Source: Mangrovibacterium sp041596335 (GTDB taxonomy: Bacteria; Bacteroidota; Bacteroidia; Bacteroidales; Prolixibacteraceae). From it: a stretch of DNA of 64,000 nt. The notes under the pieces were generated by a model, which worked only from the letters and a program-made list of their open reading frames with translations, was not told the DNA's origin and did not search any database. Made by a program: the position numbers and the translations under genes. The stretch is from positions 1-64,000 of the forward strand of contig NZ_JBFHIT010000022.1 in assembly GCF_041596335.1 (NCBI RefSeq). Reading direction: 5' to 3'. Shown here in pieces: positions 8,755 through 18,245 of the stretch (position 1 is its first letter; every line of letters begins with the position of its first letter).

Positions 8755-9126
8755 TTAATTTATAACTCTTTTAATTCCATTCTTCAATATTGCAACTTGA
8801 AAATTAAGTAATATACCCAATTTATAATTGCCTAGTTTCAAATATGTAAGAACCTGTGCAAAGTGAACTTCATTAAGAAGATCAACAGTTTTAATTTCAA
8901 TAACGACTTTATCTTCAACCAATAAATCAATTCTATATCCATGATCCAATTTCACTTCTTTGTAAACAATTGGCATTGGAACTTCCTTCTTTACTTTTAA
9001 CCCAGAATTTCTCAACTCATAAAGCAAACATTCCTGATAGGCTGATTCTAATAATCCAGGTCCCAATTGTTTGTGCACTTCAATCGCACATCCAATGATA
9101 ATATTTGACAATTCGTTTTCAGTCAT
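8755..9126 (-). CDS. GxxExxY family PD-(D/E)XK-type protein
   Basis: A 123-residue cytoplasmic protein without a signal peptide. It has the family signature GLLESAY (G-x-x-E-x-x-Y) near residues 24-30 and a nuclease-like core YRIDLLVEDKVVIEIK, where D, E and K form the PD-(D/E)XK triad. The family (TIGR04256; Pfam PDDEXK_3) is widespread in Bacteroidota, Planctomycetota and Verrucomicrobiota and has no firm function. Here it interrupts a row of sulfatases and is flanked by two 90-bp direct repeats rich in CTTTGTG/CACAAAG, as expected of an inserted cassette. It has no visible link to glycan use. Confidence 0.9.
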   Translation of the reverse strand: MTENELSNIIIGCAIEVHKQLGPGLLESAYQECLLYELRNSGLKVKKEVPMPIVYKEVKLDHGYRIDLLVEDKVVIEIKTVDLLNEVHFAQVLTYLKLGNYKLGILLNFQVAILKNGIKRVIN

Positions 9127-9140
9127 TTTGTTATTTCTTA

Positions 9141-9230
9141 GTGAATCTCTGTGTTTCCTTTGTGCCCCTTTGTGAAACAGCTATGACACAAAGTTGCACA
9201 AAGTAGTCTCAAAGCTGCACAAAGCCAATA
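9141..9230. repeat. Right 90-bp direct repeat of the GxxExxY cassette
   Basis: Partner of 8653-8742 in the same orientation, with six mismatches. It lies upstream of the GxxExxY start codon and 25 bases past the end of sulfatase 3. The shared stretch GTGAAACAGCTATGACACAA is identical in both. Confidence 0.85.
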
Positions 9231-9255
9231 TGATAAACGGTATTAAATACTGCTT

Positions 9256-10839
9256 TTATTCTTTTATAGGTATATATGTTTTCAAAATCGCATCCATCTC
9301 CTTAACAATTTCAGGGTATTCGTTATAAAGATTCGTGCTCTGGTTTACATCCTTCTCCAGATCGTAAAGCTGTGCCGGAGGAGCGTCTTCTTTGATCTTA
9401 CCATTTTCGATATCGCTGTTTTTCCCGCCCACAAAGGCGACAGCCGGAGCGCCGCCCCAGGCATGATGTTCCGGTTTCGATCCAGAAAAACCGCCACTTC
9501 CCTGTGCTGGAATATAGATCCATTTTCCTTTACGAAGAGATAGGTTTTGTTTTTTAGAAGGAGCTAAAATCAATTCATCTCGAATTGGCTTTTTCGGGTT
9601 GCCCACCAAGGCAGGCATCATATTTTTACTGTCGCTGTTATCAAGCGTTTTAGGATCTTGTCCGGTAAGAGCCATAAAGGTAGCCAGCATATCCACATTG
9701 CAAATCAATTGGGCTGATTTACTTCCGGCTTCAATTTTCCCCGGCCACTTCGCAATAAAAGGTATCCGGTGTCCGCCTTCCCACACGCCAAATTTAAAGC
9801 CAAGCAAATCGCCATTTATTTTGTGCCCGGCCTTCACTGCATTCCGACCACCCAGATTCAACATCGCCCCGTTATCGCTTGTGAAGATCACCAGGGTATT
9901 TTCACTTAATCCATGCTTCTCCAGCGTTTCAGTAACTTGTCCCACCATCCAATCCAGTTCCTGAATAAAATCGCCGTAAAGTTCAGCGTCGCTACTTCCC
10001 TGAAAATTTGTCCCCGGTGTAAAGGGATGATGAATATGGGTTGTAGCCAAATAAAGAAAGAACGGATTTTGCTTATTGTCTGAAATCCAGTCAACTGCTT
10101 TTCCCGCCAACATGGTTCCTACAGTATAATCGTTGTATTGCTTGTGCGCTTCAACTGCACCTTTAAACATATTTGGCGTACGCTGCGAAGCCTCGGGCGG
10201 AATTGGAGTAATCGGTGTCGCATCTTCATGTGCTCCTCTTCCAAGATAGACCAGCGGATCCGATGGATCTCCACCAACCACACGGTCGTTTTCCACATAA
10301 ACATAAGGCGGAGCGCTGTTTACAACGGGTACACCAAAGTAGTAATCGAAACCGAGATCCTGAGGGCCGGGGCGTAAGGGTTCCTGCCAGTTGTTTTCTC
10401 CTACTCCAAATCCCAGATGCCACTTGCCAAGCGCAGCCGTTTTGTAGTCACTGGTTTTGAATACATCGGCAATCGTCAACCTATCCGGTTCAATAAGGAG
10501 AGGCGAGGTGACCGGAGCAGGCCCCCATATTCCGGCGCCATTATTGGCACGCAAAGGGTATTGTCCGGTAAGCAAGGCATAGCGCGAGGGCGTACAAACA
10601 GCCGAGGCCGAATGAGCGTCGGTGAACATGCGTCCTTCGCTTGCCAGTTTGTCGATATTTGGCGTTTTAACTTTTGTTGCTCCATAGCACCCTATATCGC
10701 CATAGCCCAGATCATCGACAAAAATGAGGACTACGTTGGGTTTATCTTGTGCAACTAGTTTTAATGTGCTGCAACAAAGTAGGAGAAGAAAGACGACAGT
10801 TATACTAATTTTTGAAGATTGATTCTGTTTCATATTCAT
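9256..10839 (-). CDS. S1 sulfatase 3
   Basis: A 527-residue secreted sulfatase with signal peptide ending at LVAQ (about 31). FVDDLGYGDIG, CTPSR with C82, GKWHLGFG, TTHIHHPF and TSDNGAML mark the catalytic domain. It carries a long insert after the GKWHLG block with the phrase PPYVYVENDRV, which sulfatase 11 in this window also has (APYVYVENDM), so the two probably belong to one subfamily. The second Met (10833) is an alternative start. The GxxExxY cassette begins 25 bases after its stop. Confidence 0.9.
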   Translation of the reverse strand: MNMKQNQSSKISITVVFLLLLCCSTLKLVAQDKPNVVLIFVDDLGYGDIGCYGATKVKTPNIDKLASEGRMFTDAHSASAVCTPSRYALLTGQYPLRANNGAGIWGPAPVTSPLLIEPDRLTIADVFKTSDYKTAALGKWHLGFGVGENNWQEPLRPGPQDLGFDYYFGVPVVNSAPPYVYVENDRVVGGDPSDPLVYLGRGAHEDATPITPIPPEASQRTPNMFKGAVEAHKQYNDYTVGTMLAGKAVDWISDNKQNPFFLYLATTHIHHPFTPGTNFQGSSDAELYGDFIQELDWMVGQVTETLEKHGLSENTLVIFTSDNGAMLNLGGRNAVKAGHKINGDLLGFKFGVWEGGHRIPFIAKWPGKIEAGSKSAQLICNVDMLATFMALTGQDPKTLDNSDSKNMMPALVGNPKKPIRDELILAPSKKQNLSLRKGKWIYIPAQGSGGFSGSKPEHHAWGGAPAVAFVGGKNSDIENGKIKEDAPPAQLYDLEKDVNQSTNLYNEYPEIVKEMDAILKTYIPIKE

Positions 10840-10859
10840 GCGTTTTGGTTTTTATAGGG

Positions 10860-12407
10860 TTAGTTTTTTTCCTGAATGTTTTCATTCGCGGCTTTTTCAA
10901 ACATCAGATCCTTGCCATCCGGGGTAATCATTCCCTGCTGCATTCGGGCTTCTCTCGCTGTTTTTATCGGATCAAGTATGGTATTCAGTTCAGCTTCAAA
11001 CTTCTTTATTATTTCTGAATAAGATGGATCAAGCGCCAGGTCATTGAGTTCCTTTGGATCAGTTTCCATATCATACAAGCTGGGTCTGTCGCGCTCGTAA
11101 TAAGTATATTTATACTTCTTGTTTGCCAGCATATACCAGGCACCCGGAAACCCAACGCCATGCCATTCGGAGAATACGGTGCGATCGGCGGCGACCTCTT
11201 TCCCCTGCAAAACAGGCAGCAGACTTTTGCCCGGCATTTCCGGATCGCGGTATTCAATCCCGGCCATATCTATGATCGTCGGATACATATCAACCAGCGC
11301 GACAGGCGTATCGACTTTTGCTCCGTGTTTTACATCCGGACCGGTGATGACCAGTGGAACAGCCACAGAACCTTCCATTGAAGTATGTTTGTTCCCGATT
11401 AACCCATGTTCGCCCAGATTATCGCCATGGTCGGAAGTGAAAATGATGTAGGTATTGTCGTACATGCCGTTTCTTTTAAGTTCGGCAATTAGTTCGCCAA
11501 CCATATCGTCAACAAAAGTTACCATGCCGTAATAGGCCCGAATCGCATTCTTAAGGTCTTTTTCATCCGGAGCCACATCCAGTCCGTCCCATTTTTGAAA
11601 ATGCTGCAAGGCAGGATGCATATTCGTGTTCGGGAATTTGGCGGCGTGAGGCATCGGAATTTCAACATTGGCATATAGGTCGTAATATTTCTGCGGAAGG
11701 GTAAAAGGCCAGTGCGGCATAAGTAAGCCAACATGTAACATCCAAGGTTTCTGGTCGTTTTTTCTTTCTTTCAGAAATTTTAAGGCATGGTTAACCGTTG
11801 GACGATCAACAGCGTATTGCCCAAAATTTTTCGGACCGCTTTCATAAGGATCAGCCTTATAGTCACTAATTTCAAATGTGTTTACTTTCAGATGCCCTTT
11901 TGCCAGGCGATACTTGTCAGGCAGAAACCGTGAGTCGGTTCCGGTAACCTTTGCTTCAGGTCGCTTCGCAGAATTCCACTCCTCTGTAAAGCCCAAGTTA
12001 CCGTACAATCCCGGCGAATCCATCTTGCCAAAGTGTGCCGTGTAATATCCACTTTCGGTCACACGTGTTGCCCATGTAATCTCATCCTTCGGCCATGCTT
12101 TGCCATTGTACCAGTTTTTAATCTGAAAAACATGTTTCCCAAACATATACGCAGCGCGGCTTGGTCCACAAACCGGAGATGAAACATAGGTTCGTGTGAA
12201 GTGCATTCCTGAGGTTGCCAAGGCATCGAGGTTTGGAGTTTTTACAACCGGATTTCCCCGAAACCCGCAAATCGCCGGATGCTGTTCATCGGTGCAAATA
12301 AACAGGATGTTTGGCTTTTCCTGTGCTGTTAGTTTTAAGAAATTGAAACACCAAAAAACCAGAAAAAGGAAACTCAATCCAGATCTTTTCCACTTTAATT
12401 TGTTCAT
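10860..12407 (-). CDS. S1 sulfatase 4 with GKMD in place of GKWH
   Basis: A 515-residue sulfatase. The open frame reaches 12440, but that overlaps the upstream gene by 29 bases. ATG at 12407 starts 5 bases after the upstream stop and gives a clean signal peptide ending LTAQ. CGPSR holds C80. Two active-site blocks differ from the standard: GKWHLG is GKMDSPG (K128, D130), and SDNG is SDHGDNLGEHG, as in iduronate-2-sulfatase-type enzymes. A different substrate geometry from its neighbours is likely. The lysine is kept, so loss of activity is not implied. Confidence 0.88.
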   Translation of the reverse strand: MNKLKWKRSGLSFLFLVFWCFNFLKLTAQEKPNILFICTDEQHPAICGFRGNPVVKTPNLDALATSGMHFTRTYVSSPVCGPSRAAYMFGKHVFQIKNWYNGKAWPKDEITWATRVTESGYYTAHFGKMDSPGLYGNLGFTEEWNSAKRPEAKVTGTDSRFLPDKYRLAKGHLKVNTFEISDYKADPYESGPKNFGQYAVDRPTVNHALKFLKERKNDQKPWMLHVGLLMPHWPFTLPQKYYDLYANVEIPMPHAAKFPNTNMHPALQHFQKWDGLDVAPDEKDLKNAIRAYYGMVTFVDDMVGELIAELKRNGMYDNTYIIFTSDHGDNLGEHGLIGNKHTSMEGSVAVPLVITGPDVKHGAKVDTPVALVDMYPTIIDMAGIEYRDPEMPGKSLLPVLQGKEVAADRTVFSEWHGVGFPGAWYMLANKKYKYTYYERDRPSLYDMETDPKELNDLALDPSYSEIIKKFEAELNTILDPIKTAREARMQQGMITPDGKDLMFEKAANENIQEKN

Positions 12408-12411
12408 ACGT

Positions 12412-13923
12412 CTATTGTTTAATTTCATTTGATTTTTCATATGTCCGATAATGCGGACTACCCTTTAACCACTCGTAGTCTTTGTATTGGTATTCGTCTT
12501 TTTCACCCGCTTCATTGCTGAGTGTTTTCCAAATAGGCAGCTGACTTGATTGATTTAGCGTTTTCCACCGGGCTAACATTTCGCTAGTCCGTTCAGGTTG
12601 GGTTTTGGATAGATCTGTCGTTTCGGAGAGATCTTCTTTTAAGTTGAACAGTTGTACCTTATCCTTTTGAACGATCAGTTTATAATCGCGAACGCGCAAC
12701 ACACCACTTTCTTCATCAAACTCTCTGCCGATACGCCAGAAAAGTTCCTCGTGCGGAGCGGTTTTCGTGAGTCCTTTGATGTATAGCGAGATATCAGCAC
12801 CATCCAGGTTCGTACCTACCAAGTTGCCGCCAGCCAATGCTATTGAAGTTGCGCCAATATCGAGCGAGCTAACCGGAGCATCCAGAACAGTGCCCGGTTT
12901 CACATGCTCCGGCCAGCTAACCACGAAAGGAACACGAAGTCCGCCCTCGTAACTGTCCCATTTGGCGCCACGAAGCGGACGGTTATCGCTGGTGCGCTTC
13001 ATCCCGCCATTATCGCTTAAAAACCAAACGATCGTATTTTCTGCGAGTTTCAGTCGTTCAAGCGTCGCAATCAACTGCCCAACTCCCCGATCCAATTCAT
13101 AGGTCATTGCCGCATAAATTGAACGAATCTCCGGTTTAACCCCCGGAATTTCGGTCATATTTTCAGGAGAAAACATTGCGATTGTTTCTTCCGGTGCTTC
13201 CATGTATTCGTGAGGCGCATTGTACGACATGAACAGAAAGAACGGTTTTTCCTGATTCCGTTCGATAAAAGCAACACCCTGATCGGTTAATTCATGGGTC
13301 AGATATTGATCCCACTCCACAGGTTCGTAGTTGTGAATGATGGGTAAAGTATGGTGCATATCCCGCATCCCGTATGGTTTCTTCAGTTCTGTATATTTTC
13401 CATGATAGGAAGGATGATCCATTGGAAAATAAAGATGGCCTCCACTGAGGAATCCATACCAGTCGGAATAGCCCAATTTGTTCGGATGCTGACTGGGAGC
13501 CGTGCCCATGTGCCATTTACCCACACCACCGGTTACATACCCAAGCTCCTGCATGTACTGCGCAATAGTTTTAACAGAGGATGGAAGTCCCTGCTCCGGA
13601 TCCAACGGTGCTCCGGGGTTGCCATACCAACCAAAGGAGGATTGCATTCGTCCGGTAATAAACCCGGCACGCGAAGGGCCACACATGGGGCCGGTAACGT
13701 AACCAGAAGAGAAGATTGCTCCACTCTCTGCCAGCTTGTCGATGTGTGGTGTAGGAATATCCTTGCATCCATTATAACCCACATCGGCATAACCCAAATC
13801 ATCGGCCATAATTACAATTACATTCGGACGAGTGGCTATCTGAGCATTTACATTCCAGCTATTCACGAACAGCGATAGAAAAATGGGAAGCGATAAATTG
13901 ATTTTTAGTTCGTTGAGTTTCAT
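12412..13923 (-). CDS. S1 sulfatase 5
   Basis: A 503-residue secreted sulfatase with signal peptide ending at NVNAQ. Motifs are IMADDLGYADVG, CGPSR with C81, GVGKWHMG, SYNAPHEY and LSDNGGMKRT, followed by YEGGLRVPFVV. It starts 10 bases after sulfatase 6 stops and ends 4 bases before sulfatase 4 begins, so the three are surely one transcript. All expected active-site positions are present. The regiospecificity cannot be read from the sequence. Confidence 0.9.
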   Translation of the reverse strand: MKLNELKINLSLPIFLSLFVNSWNVNAQIATRPNVIVIMADDLGYADVGYNGCKDIPTPHIDKLAESGAIFSSGYVTGPMCGPSRAGFITGRMQSSFGWYGNPGAPLDPEQGLPSSVKTIAQYMQELGYVTGGVGKWHMGTAPSQHPNKLGYSDWYGFLSGGHLYFPMDHPSYHGKYTELKKPYGMRDMHHTLPIIHNYEPVEWDQYLTHELTDQGVAFIERNQEKPFFLFMSYNAPHEYMEAPEETIAMFSPENMTEIPGVKPEIRSIYAAMTYELDRGVGQLIATLERLKLAENTIVWFLSDNGGMKRTSDNRPLRGAKWDSYEGGLRVPFVVSWPEHVKPGTVLDAPVSSLDIGATSIALAGGNLVGTNLDGADISLYIKGLTKTAPHEELFWRIGREFDEESGVLRVRDYKLIVQKDKVQLFNLKEDLSETTDLSKTQPERTSEMLARWKTLNQSSQLPIWKTLSNEAGEKDEYQYKDYEWLKGSPHYRTYEKSNEIKQ

Positions 13924-13933
13924 AGGCCGAAAA

Positions 13934-15364
13934 TTATTTTTTCATTTTCTCAGGAAACAGCTCATTGGGTGTAAAGTAAGGTTCATCACCCAGCGGACGG
14001 GCATTTACGCCTCGTTTGTCAAAATCTCCAATATCAGTTTTTGCCCAATCCAGAAGTTTAAGCAGTTTTGCAACAACTTTAGGATTTTCAGCAGACACAT
14101 CAGTCGTTTCAGCGATGTCGTTTTCCAGGTTATAAAGCACCGGTTTTTCGAATAAAATCCGGTCTTCGGGCGCAATATGAACCGGCCATTTTGTGTAGGC
14201 TATCGACTTTGAATCCGGCTGATGCGGCAAATGCAATTTCCATTGTCCGAGGCGCACCCCACGTAAATCCTGATGCTGGTAAAAGAAATAGGGACGTTTC
14301 AGCGCACTTTTTTTTCCGTTCCAGATTTTTGAAATATCCAGACCATCAATTACCCGATCGCTTGGAATTTTCGCGCCGGCAATTTTGGCAAGGGTTGGAA
14401 GCAAATCGATGGTGGCTGTAAGCTGATCTGAAGTTTTTCCGGCAGGAACTTTTCCCGGTGCCCGGATGATGCAGGGTACGCGCAATCCGCCATCCCAAGC
14501 CGAAGTTTTTGCTCCACGCAAAGGATCGGCGTGGCCGGCATGCTCTTTCTTGATCCACCACGGACCGTTATCACTGGTGAAAATCACATAGGTATTTTCA
14601 TCCAGTCCTTTTTCTTTTAAAGCTGATAAAATGCGACCCACATTGTAATCTATTTCCTCAATTACATCGCCATACAAACCACCTTCCGACTTTCCTTTAA
14701 ATTCTTGTGATACTGCCAGTTTCGTATGCGGCATGGTATGCGCCAAATAAAGAAAGAAAGGTTGCTCCTTGTTTTTCTCAATAAAACCGATGGCCTCATC
14801 GGTATATCGGCGGGTGAGGGTTGACATATCAGCATTGAGCTCAATTACTTCCTTATTCCGAAGAAGATTTACATAATGATCGTTGCTGGTTGGTGTAAAG
14901 AATGAGTAGTCGAATCCCTGATTGTAAGGCAATAGTTCCGGGTTAAACTGCTCCTGATTATGCCCGGCAAGATCCCATTTGCCGATCATACAAGTTGAAT
15001 AGCCAACTGGTTTTAATACTTCGGCAATGGTCACTTCGCTCAACGACAATTTGGGATGTGGCGCTTCTCCATCGTCGTTGCGGGCATTCCGCATGGGATA
15101 GCAGCCAGTTATTAAAGCCGCGCGGGATGGCCCACAAACGGTTTGCGCATAAAAATTGGTAAACTTCGTTCCCTCGGCTGCCATAAGATCCAGATTTGGG
15201 GTCTTTATGTTTGGCGAACCAAAACAGCCCACATCCTGATAGCCCTGATCATCGGTCAAGATGATGATGAAATTCGGTTGGCGCGATTTGTTTTCAGAAG
15301 TACATGTGATGCTTAATGACGCAAGCAGGAAGGATATAAAAACTACGAATAAATATTTCATCAT
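13934..15364 (-). CDS. S1 sulfatase 6, lipoprotein, GKWD variant
   Basis: A 476-residue sulfatase. SLSITC gives a lipobox with C21, so it is probably membrane-anchored. LTDDQGYQDVGCFGSP opens the catalytic domain, CGPSR holds C77, and TSDNGPWW provides the usual Asp-Asn pair. The normally conserved His of GKWHLG is Asp here (GKWDLAG, D131). Overall it resembles sulfatases 8 and 12 (same TDDQGYQDLGCFGSP opening) but has lost their His. It starts 3 bases after the stop of the beta-propeller gene, so it is translated together with the haem module. Confidence 0.9.
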   Translation of the reverse strand: MMKYLFVVFISFLLASLSITCTSENKSRQPNFIIILTDDQGYQDVGCFGSPNIKTPNLDLMAAEGTKFTNFYAQTVCGPSRAALITGCYPMRNARNDDGEAPHPKLSLSEVTIAEVLKPVGYSTCMIGKWDLAGHNQEQFNPELLPYNQGFDYSFFTPTSNDHYVNLLRNKEVIELNADMSTLTRRYTDEAIGFIEKNKEQPFFLYLAHTMPHTKLAVSQEFKGKSEGGLYGDVIEEIDYNVGRILSALKEKGLDENTYVIFTSDNGPWWIKKEHAGHADPLRGAKTSAWDGGLRVPCIIRAPGKVPAGKTSDQLTATIDLLPTLAKIAGAKIPSDRVIDGLDISKIWNGKKSALKRPYFFYQHQDLRGVRLGQWKLHLPHQPDSKSIAYTKWPVHIAPEDRILFEKPVLYNLENDIAETTDVSAENPKVVAKLLKLLDWAKTDIGDFDKRGVNARPLGDEPYFTPNELFPEKMKK

Positions 15365-15367
15365 TGT

Positions 15368-16255
15368 CTATTTTTTGATTTGATCCGGATAAACCTGAAT
15401 GTTGGTGCAGCTGCATGTTTGCGCTGCATTGTTATATGTCCAAATGACTTTTTTATCGAGATTGATTTTAAAAAGAGGCACCCCTTTTTTGAAGGGTTTA
15501 TGTCCCAGCCAATTGCAAACTACAATTTCATTGTTTGGCAAATACTGAAAACCAGCCAGATGATTAACGCCCAGCTCGGGGTATTCTTTTGCATTGAATT
15601 CCCAGATCAAGTTTCCGTTTTTGTCGTAAATCGAAAGCGCGAACTTATCGGCGATAACCGTATTCCCATTTTCCAGACGATGTGCACCATATACATTGTT
15701 GGGGCGCACAAATTCCTGAATAATTTCTCCATCACTGTTATATTCCCGTACTGTTTTATCGCCATATTGACTAACCATGTAGTTTCCGTTTTCAAGTTTA
15801 CGGGCGCTTCGGAAACAAATATGACCACCAACTTTATACGTTAAAGGAATTACCTTCAGGATCTTGCCCTTCCGGTCGACTTCTAAAAGTCGTCCTGCCG
15901 AGCATTCGCCAATTAGGATTCTGTTTTTTTCAATAGCCTGGCAAGCAAAAATTTCACTTTCACTTTGATAGTCAAAAGCGATCTCGTCGGCTGGGGTGAT
16001 AATTTGAACACCATAATGGCAGGTATAGAGAATATTTCCGCCTTTTAACTGATGCGCATCGTACGTGTTTTTTGCTTCAATCTCCCTGATTATTTCTTCC
16101 CTGGAATTAAGCAGCAAAACTTTACCCCGCTCTGAAGCACAAATAATAAAAGCAACCGAATCGGCTTTATTGGTTTTTTCACCATTACCTGATGCCACAA
16201 GTATTGAGGGGGATAAAACGGCCAGTAAAATGGTGAAAATCAGTAGTCTTTTCAT
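15368..16255 (-). CDS. Secreted beta-propeller protein
   Basis: A 295-residue protein when started at the ATG at 16255 (MKRLLIFTILLAV), which gives a signal peptide ending near LVASG. The frame extends further up without a credible leader. The body is made of repeating blades such as ARKLENGNYMVSQYGDKTV, AHRLENGNTVIADK and AGFQYLPNNEIVVCNW, of the NHL / PQQ-repeat kind. No catalytic motif is visible. It lies between a sulfatase and two haem lipoproteins, and blade proteins often bind sugars or partner proteins, so a scaffold or sensor of the haem module is possible. Aryl-sulfotransferase-like propellers are another option. Confidence 0.7.
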   Translation of the reverse strand: MKRLLIFTILLAVLSPSILVASGNGEKTNKADSVAFIICASERGKVLLLNSREEIIREIEAKNTYDAHQLKGGNILYTCHYGVQIITPADEIAFDYQSESEIFACQAIEKNRILIGECSAGRLLEVDRKGKILKVIPLTYKVGGHICFRSARKLENGNYMVSQYGDKTVREYNSDGEIIQEFVRPNNVYGAHRLENGNTVIADKFALSIYDKNGNLIWEFNAKEYPELGVNHLAGFQYLPNNEIVVCNWLGHKPFKKGVPLFKINLDKKVIWTYNNAAQTCSCTNIQVYPDQIKK

Positions 16256-16277
16256 GTATGTTTTCTGTTTTTTGAAT

Positions 16278-18107
16278 TTACAGCGACAGGCAATACTCCT
16301 CCAAATCATCAAGTTCCTGTTCGGTTAAATCGGCAGTCTTTCCATGTTTGTCGCTGGTATTGTAGGTGGTAAAAAGTTCTTTCAAATTCATCGCTTTTCC
16401 GTCGTATAAATAGGGAGCTGTTCGCCAGATTTCAACAAGGGTAGGCGTATCGAATTTTTGACTCGCTTCCAGGCCTGTTCCTTCGCCAACATCGTAGCTT
16501 TTCATATTCGTGAAATACGTTCCGGAGTGACAATGGGCACATTGTGCTTTTTGAAATACTTCTTTTCCTCGTTTTGCCGATTCACTTAATTCCCCATTTA
16601 CCAAAAGTGGGCTAGGAACCGGTTTCAGACTGCTTAAGTAAGCATCTATTGCAACAGCAATTGTTTCAGGTTGTTGGGTGAATAAAATATGTTCGATACC
16701 CGCGCGAACAGCCAGATTCGCATCAGCCCTGATTCCGGTTATCATCGATGGTGGGGTGGAGTGAGCCAACAACATACTTTTTGTATTCTTTGGGTTGCCA
16801 ATGCCATCGTTTAGCAAGTCCCAGTTTAAGCCATCCACGCGCGCGTCTCCGGGATGACAAGACGTGCAACTTTGCCAATGTTGCTTGCACAAGGTGGCGT
16901 CGTTAAAATAGATCTCGCCCAATCGAGCCAGGTCTGGCTTAGCCTGAATTCCCAATTCAATAGGCGATATTGAATTTGTTCCTGATAAATCAATTTCAGT
17001 AACAAAACCTGAAAAATACATGGAGACAAAAATCTTGTTGTCTTTCAAAGCCAGCCCTTTAGCTCCTTTCCCGTTTAAGTCAATTCGCTTGCGGATGCCT
17101 TGCAAAAAGCTTAAGTCGTTTTGAATGACTTCCAATGAACGGGCATAAACAGTTAGGTCTGCGCCGTAAGCTATGTTTGCGATTCGTTGGTGCAGAGCTT
17201 CCCGGTTGATGATGCTTAGCTCGTTGGTTCCGGAGTGGGTAACATACAGGTTTTTACCATCGTCACTACATTTTACATCGTAAGGATTTGCAGCTCCTCG
17301 ATCCAGATTGTCGAGCATTACCGTACAGAGATACGAGGTGTCCTGAATGTCGATAATGCTCAGTGCATTAGTATTGATCCAACCACGTTCCACCTGGTTG
17401 GTTGGAACATTGTATCGAGCCAGAATATGGGTTACATAAGCAAACTTTTCGTCGGGTGAAAGCGCTATTTTATTCAGCGAATTTGAACCGTTGGGCAACA
17501 AAATTTCCTTTAATGGCTCAAGGGTTTCGGCATTAAATACCGAAATCGTGGCTGTGTGATAATCGGCATTGGCACTGCCGCTTGGCAGATGATTGGCAAC
17601 AAGAAGTAGGTTTCCTTTTTCTGCCAACGCAAGATCAACCGGTTCACGATCGGCTTGAGAAGTATTTGTGATGGTGAACGATTTCAGGTCTATTTTGCTG
17701 ACACTGTTGTTGAAACGATTGCACAAATAAATTGCGTTTCCGTCGGGTGAAAGCACTGGTGACATGGGGGTGTGCCCAACTTGTACTGTGCGTTCTACTT
17801 TTTGTGTGGCCAAATCAATTTCCTGCAAACGTCCCTGAGGATCGGAAAGCGTGACGTATAATATGGACTCGTCGGCAGATAAAGCCAAACCTCCGGGTTT
17901 CCCATCCAATAAGACAGGACTTTCAAGTTCTGAATTTTCAAGGTTTACAATTGAAATTCGATTAGCCGTTTCATCAGCAATAAATAGTTTGTTTTGGGTT
18001 TTACTAACCACAATCTGGTTGGGCGACATCAGCTCGCCGGTCGACGAGGAGCATCCGACCAACACAGCGAAACAAAGGAATAGACAGGCGTAAATTGTGG
18101 ATTTCAT
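16278..18107 (-). CDS. YVTN beta-propeller / dihaem cytochrome c peroxidase-like lipoprotein
   Basis: A 609-residue protein with lipobox LVGC (C19). Residues 25-380 form a YVTN-type propeller (ALSADESILYVTLSD, VLSPDGNAIYLCN, ALSPDEKFAYVTH). The C-terminal part has two c-type haem sites, CTSCH (414-418) and CAHCH (523-527), spaced as in dihaem peroxidase/MauG-type proteins. FDTPTLVEIWRTAPYLYDG is typical of that family. It could pass electrons to or from a periplasmic partner or oxidise a substrate with peroxide. The next gene upstream also binds two haems. Cytochrome maturation must come from elsewhere. Confidence 0.85.
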   Translation of the reverse strand: MKSTIYACLFLCFAVLVGCSSSTGELMSPNQIVVSKTQNKLFIADETANRISIVNLENSELESPVLLDGKPGGLALSADESILYVTLSDPQGRLQEIDLATQKVERTVQVGHTPMSPVLSPDGNAIYLCNRFNNSVSKIDLKSFTITNTSQADREPVDLALAEKGNLLLVANHLPSGSANADYHTATISVFNAETLEPLKEILLPNGSNSLNKIALSPDEKFAYVTHILARYNVPTNQVERGWINTNALSIIDIQDTSYLCTVMLDNLDRGAANPYDVKCSDDGKNLYVTHSGTNELSIINREALHQRIANIAYGADLTVYARSLEVIQNDLSFLQGIRKRIDLNGKGAKGLALKDNKIFVSMYFSGFVTEIDLSGTNSISPIELGIQAKPDLARLGEIYFNDATLCKQHWQSCTSCHPGDARVDGLNWDLLNDGIGNPKNTKSMLLAHSTPPSMITGIRADANLAVRAGIEHILFTQQPETIAVAIDAYLSSLKPVPSPLLVNGELSESAKRGKEVFQKAQCAHCHSGTYFTNMKSYDVGEGTGLEASQKFDTPTLVEIWRTAPYLYDGKAMNLKELFTTYNTSDKHGKTADLTEQELDDLEEYCLSL

Positions 18108-18133
18108 TTGTTTGTAATTAAGCCCCCTCCAAA

Positions 18134-18151
18134 CCTCCCCCGAAGGGGAGG
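18134..18151. repeat. CCTCCCC-CGAA-GGGGAGG hairpin repeat, copy 1
   Basis: A perfect 7-bp stem with a CGAA loop, set in the longer sequence GCCCCCTCCAAACCTCCCCC and followed by GCTTAAAAAA. It lies in the leader before the dihaem lipoprotein gene. Copy 2 is at 25210-25225 with the same frame of flanking bases. Confidence 0.75.
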
Positions 18152-18245
18152 CTTAAAAAATGCAAAGTTTTTATTCTTGGTTTTTTAATCATCCTTCTGT
18201 GTGAGCATATTTCTCATCGCTCGATTTATTTTCTGATATTCATTA

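Noticed and set aside
8620..8811. A 63-codon plus-strand frame across the left GxxExxY repeat
   Set aside because: Its content is the translation of the CTTTGTG/CACAAAG repeat and it overlaps two real gene ends.
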